A stretch of 64,000 bases of DNA from Tepidiforma thermophila (GCF_002563855.1 NZ_PDJQ01000001.1:2666001-2730000), one strand, 5' to 3'; shown: positions 45,056 through 52,497, numbered from the stretch's first letter. Notes: generated by a model not told the origin, from the letters alone. Translations and numbers: made by a program.

Positions 45056-46957
45056 TCAGGCGTAGAGGACGTGGGTGCGGAGGAAGGCCTCGACGGTCCG
45101 GTAGAAGTGGTCGATGGTCTCGGACTTGCGCCAGCCGTGGCCTTCGCCGGGGTAGACGTGGTACTCGTGGGGGACGCCGCGGGCACGGAGGGAGGCGACG
45201 ATGCTGTCGCTCTGTTCACGAGGGACGACGCGGTCGATTTCGCCCTGGAAGACGGCGATGGGGTCGCGGATGCGGTCGGCGTGGAAGATGGGTGAGCGCT
45301 CGCGGTAGACGGCGGCGGCTTCGGGGAGGGGGCCGAGGAGGGAGTCGAGGTAGCGGGCTTCGAACTTGTGAGTATCGGCGGCGAGGGTGAACTGGTTGGC
45401 GACGCCGAACATGCAGATGGCAGCTTTATAGACGCCGGGGTACTGGACGAGCGACTGGAGGACGGTGAAGCCGCCGGCGCTGCCACCCATGATGACGAGC
45501 CGGGAGCGGTCGGCGAGGCCGCGGTCGGCGAGGGCGAGGGCGCCGGTGCGGGCGTCTTCGACATCGTAGATGCCCCAGCTGCGGCGGAGCTTAAGCATGT
45601 ACGCGCGGCCGTAGCCGGTGGAGCCGCGGTAGTTGGGGAGGAGGACGGCGTAGCCGCGAGTCGCGAAGAACTGGGCCTGGGGGTTCCAGGTGGCGGTGAC
45701 CTGGCTGGTCGGGCCGCCGTGAACGAGGACGACGAGCGGGGGCGCGCCCGTCCCTTCGAAGCGGTCGCTGGCGGGCGGGTAGTAGAGGCCGTGGGCCTGC
45801 TCGCCGTCGAAGGACGTCCAGCTGACCGGTTCGGGGGCGGAGAGCGCGGAGGCGGGGACGAGTTCGCTGTCGCTGCGGCGGAAGACGTCGACGCGGGGCG
45901 CCGCCGGGTCGTGGAGGTCGAGGGCGATGACGCGCGGGGGCTGTTTGCCGCCGCTGGCGACGACGGCGAGCCGTTCGGCGGAGGGCGAGGCGGCCGGGGC
46001 GGAGAATGCGGTGTAGCCGGGCAGGGCCGGGGAGAGGTCGCGCTCACTGCCGGTGCGCGGGTCGAGCAGGACGAGGCGATGGAAGCCTGCGGTCGAGCGG
46101 ATGAGGACGAGGGCGCCGGAGGGGAGCTCGGCGAAGGTGCGCATGCCGTGCATCCAGGCGGGGGTGCCGTGCTCGGTTTCGCCGGAGGTGAGCTGGCGGA
46201 CCTGGCCGGTCGGGAGGTCGCGCCGGTAGAGGTGGCCCCAGCCGGTTTCGTCGCTGATGTAGCAGAGGCCGGCGCCGTCGCTGGTGAAGAGGGGCTGAAA
46301 GATGCTGACTTCGGGTCCGCCGGCGACGGTCTGGGAGGCGGACAACGCAGGGAGGGTGCCGGAGGTATCGAGGTCGGCCACACGGAGTTCGGTGGCATCC
46401 CAGGGCATGTTCGGGTGGTCCCATTCGACCCAGGCGAGGCGGTTGCCGGCGGGGTGCCAGGCCGGCTGCATGTAGAAGTCGCGGCCTTCGGCGAGGCGGC
46501 GGGGCCACTGGCGGCCTTCGGCGTCGACGACGGCGATGCAGTCGACATCTTCGAAGGAGTGGACGTAGGCGACCCAGCGTCCATCCGGGGAGACGGCCGG
46601 GCTGGAGGCGGCGCCGACGGGCGGGGTGATGGGGCGGGCCGGGCCGCCGGCGAGGTCCTGGCGGTAGATGCGCTGGTCGGCCTGTCCGACGAAGAAGGCG
46701 GCGCCGCGGGCGAGGGTGACGTCTCCGCCGCCGTAGCCGATGAAGGCGCGGACGGAGATTTCGGGAGTGAGGTCGCGGGTGGCGGCGTCGTCGAGGCGGC
46801 GGGTGACGATGACGCCGCGGTCGGAGCGGCCCTCGACCCAGGCGAGGGTTTGGCCGTCGGTATCCCAGGCCGGCTCATTGAGGCGGAGGGCAACAGCGAG
46901 GGCGGAGGGGGTGATGGGGCTCGGCCAGAGGCCGAACATGCGCTGCTCAGGTGCCAT
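45056..46957 (-). CDS. S9 family peptidase (acylaminoacyl-peptidase/oligopeptidase type)
   Basis: The 633-aa product has an N-terminal WD40-like seven-bladed propeller (about residues 20-370; AVSPDGRWVAYVHSFEDV, LFTSDGAGLCYISDETGWGH) and a C-terminal alpha/beta hydrolase. Catalytic residues are S in VIMGGSAGGFTVLQS, D in AVFQGEIDRVVP and H in YPGEGHGWRKSE; VLVHGGPTSQVTATWN holds the oxyanion hole. There is no signal peptide, so it is probably cytoplasmic. Start ATG 46955-46957 follows TACAAT by 7 nt. Confidence 0.92.
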   Translation of the reverse strand: MAPEQRMFGLWPSPITPSALAVALRLNEPAWDTDGQTLAWVEGRSDRGVIVTRRLDDAATRDLTPEISVRAFIGYGGGDVTLARGAAFFVGQADQRIYRQDLAGGPARPITPPVGAASSPAVSPDGRWVAYVHSFEDVDCIAVVDAEGRQWPRRLAEGRDFYMQPAWHPAGNRLAWVEWDHPNMPWDATELRVADLDTSGTLPALSASQTVAGGPEVSIFQPLFTSDGAGLCYISDETGWGHLYRRDLPTGQVRQLTSGETEHGTPAWMHGMRTFAELPSGALVLIRSTAGFHRLVLLDPRTGSERDLSPALPGYTAFSAPAASPSAERLAVVASGGKQPPRVIALDLHDPAAPRVDVFRRSDSELVPASALSAPEPVSWTSFDGEQAHGLYYPPASDRFEGTGAPPLVVLVHGGPTSQVTATWNPQAQFFATRGYAVLLPNYRGSTGYGRAYMLKLRRSWGIYDVEDARTGALALADRGLADRSRLVIMGGSAGGFTVLQSLVQYPGVYKAAICMFGVANQFTLAADTHKFEARYLDSLLGPLPEAAAVYRERSPIFHADRIRDPIAVFQGEIDRVVPREQSDSIVASLRARGVPHEYHVYPGEGHGWRKSETIDHFYRTVEAFLRTHVLYA

Positions 46958-46964
46958 GGGCGCG

Positions 46965-46970
46965 ATTGTA
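46965..46970 (-). promoter_or_regulatory. -10 element of the S9 peptidase gene (leaderless type)
   Basis: The minus strand reads TACAAT, one mismatch from consensus, ending 7 nt before the ATG at 46957. The spacer CGCGCCC is not a ribosome binding site. Confidence 0.45.
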
Positions 46971-47001
46971 CGGCGGCCTCCGGCCTGGCGCCGGGCGGGG
47001 G

Positions 47002-47409
47002 TCAGGCGCGGGGCTGGGTGATGCGGAAGTGATTGCCGAAGGGGTCGCGGGCGCCGCAGTCGATGCCGTAGTCGCGCTCCATGGGCTCCTGGGTGATTTC
47101 GACGCCGCGGGCAACGAGGGTTTCGTACGCGGCGCGGCAGTCGTCGGTGTGGAAGATGAGGAAACCGCCGGCGGCGCCTTTGGCGACGAGGTCGCGCACC
47201 TGTGCGGCGGTTTCGGGGTCCATCATGGGGCCGCCGGGCTCCTGGAGGAGGATTTCGCGGCTGTCGCCGGGGACGCCGACGGTGAGCCAGCGCATGACCC
47301 CGAGGTCGACGTCGGTGCGGACTTCGAGGCCGAGGGTGTTGACGTAGAAGTCGAGGGCGGCGTCCTGGTCGAGGACGTAGATCTGTGAGATGGCAACCTG
47401 CGTGAACAT
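47002..47409 (-). CDS. Glyoxalase/VOC family protein
   Basis: The 135-aa product has the paired beta-alpha-beta-beta-beta modules of the vicinal oxygen chelate fold: FTQVAISQIYVLDQDAALDF-YVNTLGLEVRTDV in the first half and GGFLIFHTDDCRAAYETLVA, RDPFGNHFRITQP in the second. Enzymatic function cannot be specified (glyoxalase, dioxygenase and resistance proteins share the fold). It is divergent from the transketolase subunit gene. Confidence 0.82.
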   Translation of the reverse strand: MFTQVAISQIYVLDQDAALDFYVNTLGLEVRTDVDLGVMRWLTVGVPGDSREILLQEPGGPMMDPETAAQVRDLVAKGAAGGFLIFHTDDCRAAYETLVARGVEITQEPMERDYGIDCGARDPFGNHFRITQPRA

Positions 47410-47416
47410 GGCAGGG

Positions 47417-47422
47417 AGTGTA
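47417..47422 (-). promoter_or_regulatory. -10 element of the VOC gene (leaderless type)
   Basis: The minus strand reads TACACT ending 7 nt before the ATG at 47409; the spacer CCCTGCC is not a ribosome binding site. Confidence 0.4.
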
Positions 47423-47452
47423 GCGCGCGTTCCGTGTTCGTGGGCGAGGCCG

Positions 47453-47458
47453 TATCCT
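47453..47458 (+). promoter_or_regulatory. -10 element of the transketolase genes (leaderless type)
   Basis: TATCCT ends 8 nt before the ATG at 47467; the spacer TGGCGGCG is not a strong ribosome binding site. It would drive both transketolase subunit genes. Confidence 0.4.
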
Positions 47459-47466
47459 TGGCGGCG

Positions 47467-48309
47467 ATGCCCACCAGCCTTGCCCCCGTTTCCATCGACG
47501 AACTGAAAGCCATCGCGAAGCGCATCCGGGCGCACATTGTGCGGATGGTCTATGAGGCGCAGAGCGGACACCCGGGCGGGTCGCTTTCGGCGGTCGAGCT
47601 CGGCGTTGCGCTCTACTGGAACCATCTCCGCTGCGACCCGGCGAATCCGGAGGACCCGAATCGCGACCGGTTCATCCTCTCGAAGGGCCATGCGACGCCG
47701 TTCTACTACGCGGTGCTGGCCGAACGCGGCTTCTTCTCTACGGAGCTGCTGACGGGGTTCCGGAAGCTGGGCAGCCCGCTGCAGGGACACCCGTCGATGA
47801 AGGCGCTGCCGGGCATCGAGATGTCGGGCGGATCGCTCGGGCAGGGGCTGTCGTTCGCGATTGGGCATGCGCTTGCGGGGCGGATGGAGGGGCGGGAGTT
47901 CCGGTGCTGGGTGATGCTTGGGGACGGCGAGCTGAACGAGGGGCAGGTGTGGGAGGCCGCGATGGCCGTGCCGCACTTCGGGCTGGGGGACCGGATCATC
48001 GCGCTGGTGGACCGGAACGGGATCCAGAACGACGGATTCGCGGACCGGATCATGCGGACGAACCCGCCGGCGATGTTTGCGGGGTTCGGGTGGAAGGTCA
48101 TCGAGTGCGACGGGCACGACATGGCGGCGGTGGATGCGGCGCTCTCGGAGGCGGAACAGCCGGACGAGCGGCCGCGTGTGGTGGTCGCGCACACGGTCAA
48201 AGGGAAGGGTGTCTCGTTCATGGAGAACAACCCGGGCTTTCACGGGAAGGCGCCGACGCGGGAGCAGCTGGAGCAGGCGCTGGCGCAGATTGCGGAGGGG
48301 CTGGCATGA
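47467..48309 (+). CDS. Transketolase, N-terminal subunit
   Basis: Thiamine diphosphate-binding half of a split transketolase, moving two-carbon units between sugar phosphates. The 280-aa product has AKRIRAHIVRMVYEAQSGHP-GGSLSAVELGVALYW, DRFILSKGHATPFYYAVLAE, GQGLSFAIGHALAG and the ThDP motif VMLGDGELNEGQVWEAAM...DRNGIQNDG. ATG 47467 is preferred to an upstream GTG because the family begins here. Its stop overlaps the C-terminal subunit gene by 4 nt, so the two halves are co-expressed. Confidence 0.92.
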   Translation: MPTSLAPVSIDELKAIAKRIRAHIVRMVYEAQSGHPGGSLSAVELGVALYWNHLRCDPANPEDPNRDRFILSKGHATPFYYAVLAERGFFSTELLTGFRKLGSPLQGHPSMKALPGIEMSGGSLGQGLSFAIGHALAGRMEGREFRCWVMLGDGELNEGQVWEAAMAVPHFGLGDRIIALVDRNGIQNDGFADRIMRTNPPAMFAGFGWKVIECDGHDMAAVDAALSEAEQPDERPRVVVAHTVKGKGVSFMENNPGFHGKAPTREQLEQALAQIAEGLA

Positions 48310-49259
48310 CGCAGGCGGCACCGGCAGCGGCAACGCGGGAGGCGTACCCGTACGCGCTCATCGAGCTGGTGGAGCAGGGCGTGGACGTGGTGGCGATCGA
48401 CGCCGACCTTTCGGTTTCGACGATGGGGTACCAGTTCGGGGAGCGGTACCCGGACCGGTGGTACACGGTCGGGGTGGCCGAGCAGAACATGGTGGGCATC
48501 GCGGCAGGGCTGGCTGCCTGCGGGAAGACGGCGTTCATCGCGAGCTTTGCGGTCTTCCTGCCGGGGCGCTGCTATGACCAGCTGCGGACGTCGGTAGCGC
48601 AGCCGCGGGGCGGGCTGAACGTGAAGTGCGTGGCGAGCCACGGCGGGATTACGGTCGGCGAGGACGGGATGAGCGCGCAGGCGATTGAGGACCTTGCGCT
48701 GGCGACCTCGCTCATCCCGTTCGATGTGGTGGTCCCGGCGGATTTCGAAGCGGCGAAGCAGGCGATCGTCGCGGTCGGGAAGACGACGCGGCCGGCGTAT
48801 GTGCGGACGGGGCGGCCGAAGGTGCCGGCGATCTACGGGAGCGACTACCGGTTCGAGCTGGGACGCGCGACGAAGCTGCGTGACGGGAGCGACGTGACGC
48901 TGATTGCGTGCGGTGTGCTGGTGGGCATCGCGCTGGAGGCTGCGAACCTGCTCGCGAATGAGGGGGTCTCGGCGCGGGTGCTGGATATGGCGACGATCAA
49001 GCCGATCGACCGGGAGGCGGTGCTGGCGGCGGCGCGGGAGACGGGAGCCATCGTGACCGCGGAGGAGCACCAGACGACGGGCGGGCTGGGGACGGCCGTC
49101 GCGCGCGTGCTGGCGGAGACGGTGCCGGTGCCGATGGCGTTCGTCGGCGTGGACCGGTACGGGACGAGCGGGAAGTGGGACGAGCTGCTGACCTACTTCG
49201 ACCTGACGCCGGCGCGGGTTGCGGCTGCAGCGCGGGAGGCGATCAGCCGAAAGCGGTAG
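48306..49259 (+). CDS. Transketolase, C-terminal subunit
   Basis: Second half of the split enzyme. The 317-aa product has the pyrimidine-binding domain (VVAIDADLSVSTMGYQFGER, WYTVGVAEQNMVGIAAGLAA, SFAVFLPGRCYDQLRTSVAQ, HGGITVGEDGMSAQAIEDLA) and the C-terminal domain (DVTLIACGVLVGIALEAANL, TIKPIDREAVLAAA, TAEEHQTTGGLGTAVA). E in GVAEQN is the conserved ThDP-activating glutamate. ATG lies in an ATGA overlap with the N-subunit. The gene end overlaps the convergent peroxiredoxin by 17 nt. Confidence 0.92.
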   Translation: MTQAAPAAATREAYPYALIELVEQGVDVVAIDADLSVSTMGYQFGERYPDRWYTVGVAEQNMVGIAAGLAACGKTAFIASFAVFLPGRCYDQLRTSVAQPRGGLNVKCVASHGGITVGEDGMSAQAIEDLALATSLIPFDVVVPADFEAAKQAIVAVGKTTRPAYVRTGRPKVPAIYGSDYRFELGRATKLRDGSDVTLIACGVLVGIALEAANLLANEGVSARVLDMATIKPIDREAVLAAARETGAIVTAEEHQTTGGLGTAVARVLAETVPVPMAFVGVDRYGTSGKWDELLTYFDLTPARVAAAAREAISRKR

Positions 49260-49731
49260 GGGCGGAGGAGCCGGTGCGGGGCGCGAACTTCTCGAGCGCC
49301 TCGAGGACTTCGGGGACGTGAGCGGTGACGCGGAAGTCGTGGCGGAGGGCAGCGCGGATTACGCCCTCTTTGTCGATGACGTAGGTGACGCGCGGGGGCA
49401 TCCAGGGGATCCAGCCCTTCGCGTCGTACAGCTCACGGAGCTTTCCATCGGGGTCGGGGATGAGCGGGAAGGGGAGGGCGTGCTTTTCGCGGAAGGATGC
49501 GTGGCGGTCGGCGGAATCGCCGGAGACGCCGATGATGATGGCGTCGTGGGCGGCGATGGCGCTGTAGTTGTCGCGGAAGGAGCAGGCCTCGGCGGTGCAG
49601 CCGGGGGTGAAGTCCTTCGGGTAGAAGTAGAGGACGACGTTTTTTTGGCCCCGGCAGTCGGCGAGGCGGAAGGTGGAGCCGTCGTCGAGGGTGGCGGTGA
49701 AGTCGGGCGCGGGCGTGCCGGGCTTGAGCAT
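49243..49731 (-). CDS. bcp: Peroxiredoxin of the BCP/PrxQ type
   Basis: Thiol peroxidase reducing H2O2 and organic peroxides. The 162-aa product has the peroxidatic cysteine motif VVLYFYPKDFTPGCTAEACS, with a second cysteine five residues later (GCTAEAC), the spacing of 2-Cys atypical BCPs. The catalytic Thr and the later Arg (MPPRVTYVIDKEGVI) are also in place. Overlaps the convergent transketolase gene at its 3' end. Confidence 0.92.
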   Translation of the reverse strand: MLKPGTPAPDFTATLDDGSTFRLADCRGQKNVVLYFYPKDFTPGCTAEACSFRDNYSAIAAHDAIIIGVSGDSADRHASFREKHALPFPLIPDPDGKLRELYDAKGWIPWMPPRVTYVIDKEGVIRAALRHDFRVTAHVPEVLEALEKFAPRTGSSAPTAFG

Positions 49732-49761
49732 GGGCGGGGGACCTCCGTGCGGGCGGGGTAG

Positions 49762-50439
49762 CTACTGGGTGCGGAAGCAGGCCTGGATGGCGGCGGCGGT
49801 TTCCGGGGAGCCGATGAGTTCGCCGACCTCTTCGGCGCGGGCTTCGCCGCGGATGAAGCGGAAGAAGCCGCTGGTGTCGGTTTTGAGGATGACGTCGGCA
49901 TCCGGTGCGCCGTTGCGGCGCGGATGGAGGTGGCCATCGTGGATATCGAAGGTCCAGGCGTTCTGGTCGCCGGCGTCGGTGATTTCGATGGTCATGCGGG
50001 CATGGAGGTCTTCGGCGCGCTCGGGGTGGAAGGAGAAGGTGGGGATGACGCGGACGGCGAAGTCGTGGCTGACGCGGGTGCCGACGTGCTCTTCGCGGAT
50101 GGGTTCGACGTACTTGCGGCCCCAATCGAGGAGGGCGAGGAGGATGGGGCGGATGTGCCAGCCTTTTTCGGTGAGGGTGTATTCGACGCGCGGCGGCAGG
50201 GCTTTGAAGTAGTGGCGTTCGACGATGCCCATGGCCTCGAGGCGGCGGAGGCGGTCGGAGAGGACGTTGGGGGACATGCCGGAGCAGCTTTCGAGGATGT
50301 CGTTGTAGCGGTGCAGGCCGGACATGAGGTCGCGGATGATGAGGAGGGTCCAGCGGTCGCCGAGGATATCGAGCACCTGGGCGATGACACAGGGGAGGTT
50401 GTAGGTACGGCCTGTGTCGGAATCGGCGCGCTGGGCCAT
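49762..50439 (-). CDS. HxlR-type winged-helix regulator with SCP2-like C-terminal domain
   Basis: The 225-aa product has an HxlR DNA-binding domain in residues 10-105 (CVIAQVLDILGDRWTLLIIR, LMSGLHRYNDILESCSGMSP, NVLSDRLRRLEAMGIVERHY, YTLTEKGWHIRPILLALLDW). About 110 further residues look like an SCP2 sterol/lipid-binding-type module (ARMTIEITDAGDQNAWTFDI, GAPDADVILKTDTSGFFRFI, EEVGELIGSPETAAAIQACF). The combination suggests a regulator that senses a hydrophobic ligand. It is divergently placed from the 65-aa protein gene whose promoter contains a dyad. Function as its regulator is inference. Confidence 0.82.
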   Translation of the reverse strand: MAQRADSDTGRTYNLPCVIAQVLDILGDRWTLLIIRDLMSGLHRYNDILESCSGMSPNVLSDRLRRLEAMGIVERHYFKALPPRVEYTLTEKGWHIRPILLALLDWGRKYVEPIREEHVGTRVSHDFAVRVIPTFSFHPERAEDLHARMTIEITDAGDQNAWTFDIHDGHLHPRRNGAPDADVILKTDTSGFFRFIRGEARAEEVGELIGSPETAAAIQACFRTQ

Positions 50440-50497
50440 GGGCGGTGCTCCGGTATGGGTAGTGTCAAGGTTGTGCGCGGCGCTAGCACCGGGACTA

Positions 50498-50525
50498 TTG
50501 ACATGATAGCGCCGAATGCTATGAT
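50498..50525 (+). promoter_or_regulatory. Strong promoter of the 65-aa protein gene
   Basis: Perfect TTGACA (50498-50503), 16-nt spacer, TATGAT (50520-50525): the best promoter in the window. Transcription would begin near 50532, giving a leader of about 110 nt. The spacer and -10 hold an inverted repeat, ATGATAGC (50503-50510) and GCTATGAT (50518-50525, matching at 7 of 8 positions as an inverted copy). This is a candidate operator for the regulator encoded to the left. Confidence 0.75.
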
Positions 50526-50550
50526 TCGCCTACGAGCGCTGCTACAGAAA

Positions 50551-50581
50551 GGCTAGTACCAGCACTCCACTGGAACTAGCC
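50551..50581 (+). promoter_or_regulatory. Hairpin in the leader of the 65-aa protein gene
   Basis: GGCTAGT-A-CCAG pairs with CTGG-A-ACTAGCC around the loop CACTCCA: 11 base pairs with one A-A mismatch, beginning about 20 nt after the predicted transcription start. It may stabilise the transcript or regulate translation. Confidence 0.55.
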
Positions 50582-50641
50582 TAGCCCAAGGGCAGTTGCC
50601 GGGTCAACGAGTACGGAATTTTGGAAAGGGGGTCCACCACC

Positions 50642-50839
50642 ATGGCTGATGCCACCATCGAGACGACGAAGGCTCCCGAGGCTGGTCACTTCCACCGCTG
50701 GCGGATCGAAGAGCCGAACGGCCCGACGAGCCGCGGTGTCTGCAAGGTCTGCGGCGCGGAGAAGCAGTTCAAGAACTGGCTCGCCGAGGGCGACTTCATT
50801 ACGAACGAAGAGCACCGGGCGATGGCCTCCGCGGCCTGA
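50642..50839 (+). CDS. Small CxxC protein of unknown function, predicted highly expressed
   Basis: The 65-aa product begins MADATIETTKAPEAGHFHRW and continues RIEEPNGPTSRGVCKVCGAE-KQFKNWLAEGDF. A single CxxC (CKVC) plus histidines could bind one metal, possibly as a dimer. No signal peptide or membrane helix. The gene has its own strong promoter, a structured leader, a purine-rich ribosome binding region (AAGGGGG, 9 nt before the ATG) and a strong terminator. Its codons use more C-ending choices (GCC, ATC, GGC, TTC) than other plus-strand genes, suggesting high expression. I recognise no functional family. Confidence 0.8.
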   Translation: MADATIETTKAPEAGHFHRWRIEEPNGPTSRGVCKVCGAEKQFKNWLAEGDFITNEEHRAMASAA

Positions 50840-50856
50840 GCCCTCCGTCCTCCAGG

Positions 50857-50884
50857 GCAGCGGGCGTCCTCTCCCGCCCGCTGC
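50857..50884 (+). repeat. Inverted repeat before the terminator
   Basis: A perfect 10-bp dyad, GCAGCGGGCG / CGCCCGCTGC with an 8-nt loop, lies 18 nt after the stop codon of the 65-aa gene and 12 nt before the terminator hairpin. Two hairpins in tandem may protect the 3' end of the mRNA. Confidence 0.5.
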
Positions 50885-50895
50885 ACCGCGACACC

Positions 50896-50930
50896 AGCCG
50901 CCGCCCTGCCCGGGGCGGCGGCTTTCGTTT
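50896..50930 (+). terminator. Intrinsic terminator of the 65-aa protein gene
   Basis: AGCCGCCGCCC pairs perfectly with GGGCGGCGGCT (11 bp, 6-nt loop), followed by TTCGTTTG. It closes the 65-aa gene as a single-gene transcript and stops reading into the convergent CoA-transferase gene. Confidence 0.8.
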
Positions 50931-50951
50931 GCCGGCGGGAGATCCGGGCGG

Positions 50952-52127
50952 TCAGACGACGCCGCGGCGGGAGAGGGCTTCCAGCTCCTGAGGGGTGAGG
51001 CCGAGCAGGCCGCAGTAGACCTCGCGGTTGTGGGCGCCGAGGGCGGGTGCGGGGCCGGAGACGGTGCCCGGCGTTTCGGAGAGGCGGGGGACGATGCCGG
51101 GCTGGAGGAGGGGTCCGTACACGGGCGAGTCGAGGGTGATGACCTGGTCGCGGGCGAGGTAGTGGTCGTCGGCGACGATGTCGCTGACCTGATAGACCCT
51201 GCAGGCCGGCACCCCGAAGCGGTCGAGGACTGCCTGGGCCTCGGCGAGGGTATGGCGGGCGACCCAGTCGCGGATGATGGCGTGGATGGCTTCGTGGTTG
51301 GCGAGAAGGTTCCGCCGGGGCGTGAAGCGCGGGTCGCGGACGAGCTCAGGCTGGCCGATGGCAGCACAGAGCTTTTCGAAGCTGCGCTGGGTCGTCGCGT
51401 TGATGACGAGCTCGCAGCCATCGGCGGTGGTGAACTGCTCGGCGGGGACGACGCCGGGGAAGTAGTTGCCGCTCCGGGGTCGGTCGCGGCCGGTGAGGCC
51501 GTAGCCGGCGGCGTGGGTGCCGCTCATCCGCCAGACGGCTTCGTAGAGGGCGACGTCGACGTCCTGGCCGCGGCCGGTGTGGTCGCGGGCGCGGAGGGCG
51601 GCGAGCGCGCCGAAGGCGGCGAAGATGCCGGCGCCGTAGTCGGCGATGAAATAGCCGGGGCGGACGGGCGGCCGGTCGGGGTAGCCGGTGACGGCGGTGA
51701 TGCCGGAGAAGGCGAGGGCGACACGGTCGAAGGCGGCGCGATCGCGGTAGGGGCCGGTCTGCCCGAAGCCGGAGATGCGGACGACGACGAGGCCGGGGTT
51801 GGTTTCGCGGAGCGTCCCGGGGCCGAGGCCCCAGGCTTCGAGGGCACCGGGCCGGAAGTTCTCGACGAGGACGTCGGCGGTATCGACCAGGCGGCGGAAG
51901 AGCGCGCGGCCTTCGTCGCAGGCGAGGTTGAGGGTGACGGATTTCTGGCCGCGGTTGTCCTGTTCGAAGGAGAGGTTGCCGCGATTGGCTTCGCCGGTGC
52001 GGGGCGGCTCGACTTTGATGACCTCGGCGCCGAACTCGGCGAGGAGAGTGGCGCAGAAGGGCGCCGCGAGGATCTGGCCTGCGGAGATGACGCGGATACC
52101 GGCGAGAGCGGGGAGGACGGGCGGCAT
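50952..52127 (-). CDS. Class III CoA-transferase (CaiB/BaiF family)
   Basis: Transfers CoA between acyl groups via an aspartyl-CoA intermediate. The 391-aa product has GIRVISAGQILAAPFCATLL, AEFGAEVIKVEPPRTGEANR, ENFRPGALEAWGLG, SGFGQTGPYRDRAAFDRVAL and the probable catalytic Asp in YFIADYGAGIFAAFGALAAL. Length and order of motifs match formyl-CoA- and succinyl-CoA-type transferases; the acid substrate cannot be told. ATG 52125-52127 is chosen since a longer reading would cross the divergent gene. Its promoter region is shared with that gene. Confidence 0.88.
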   Translation of the reverse strand: MPPVLPALAGIRVISAGQILAAPFCATLLAEFGAEVIKVEPPRTGEANRGNLSFEQDNRGQKSVTLNLACDEGRALFRRLVDTADVLVENFRPGALEAWGLGPGTLRETNPGLVVVRISGFGQTGPYRDRAAFDRVALAFSGITAVTGYPDRPPVRPGYFIADYGAGIFAAFGALAALRARDHTGRGQDVDVALYEAVWRMSGTHAAGYGLTGRDRPRSGNYFPGVVPAEQFTTADGCELVINATTQRSFEKLCAAIGQPELVRDPRFTPRRNLLANHEAIHAIIRDWVARHTLAEAQAVLDRFGVPACRVYQVSDIVADDHYLARDQVITLDSPVYGPLLQPGIVPRLSETPGTVSGPAPALGAHNREVYCGLLGLTPQELEALSRRGVV

Positions 52128-52138
52128 GGTGACTGCGG

Positions 52139-52148
52139 ATGATACGGT
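52139..52148. promoter_or_regulatory. Overlapping divergent -10 elements
   Basis: On the minus strand TATCAT (52144-52139) lies 11 nt before the CoA-transferase ATG. On the plus strand TACGGT (52143-52148) lies 7 nt before the alkyltransferase-like ATG. The two hexamers share two bases, so only one polymerase could bind at a time. Confidence 0.45.
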
Positions 52149-52155
52149 TCGCGGG

Positions 52156-52497
52156 ATGGGCGATGCACGCAAGGGGCCGCCGACGTTCTACGAGCGGGTG
52201 TACGCGCTGGTGTGCGCCATCCCGCCGGGGCGGGTGATGACGTACGGGCAGGTGGCGCTGGAGCTGGGGGCGCCGGCGGCGGCCCGGGCGGTCGGCTACG
52301 CGCTGGCGTGGCTGCCGCCGGGCACGGAGGTGCCCTGGTGGCGGGTGGTGAACGCGCGCGGCGGCATCAGCCTGCGGGGGCGGGGCGAGGAGGCGGAGCT
52401 GCAGCGCAGGCTGCTGGAGGACGAGGGCGTCGTGTTCGACCGGGAGGGGCGGCTCGACCTGCGGCGCTACCGCTGGTTCCCTTCGGATGGCGGCTGA
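52156..52497 (+). CDS. Alkyltransferase-like (ATL) protein
   Basis: DNA-binding relative of O6-alkylguanine-DNA alkyltransferase that flags alkylated bases for nucleotide excision repair. The 113-aa product has the helix-turn-helix segment IPPGRVMTYGQVALELGAPA-AARAVGYAL and the recognition-loop region VPWWRVVNARGGISL. In MGMT this is PCHRV; here W occupies the cysteine position, so methyl transfer is not possible, which defines ATL. The C-terminus RYRWFP is typical. It overlaps the convergent next gene by 31 nt. Confidence 0.88.
   Translation: MGDARKGPPTFYERVYALVCAIPPGRVMTYGQVALELGAPAAARAVGYALAWLPPGTEVPWWRVVNARGGISLRGRGEEAELQRRLLEDEGVVFDREGRLDLRRYRWFPSDGG

Noticed and set aside
52156-52497. 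True O6-methylguanine-DNA methyltransferase
   Set aside because: The acceptor cysteine position is tryptophan (PWWRV), so it is an alkyltransferase-like protein.
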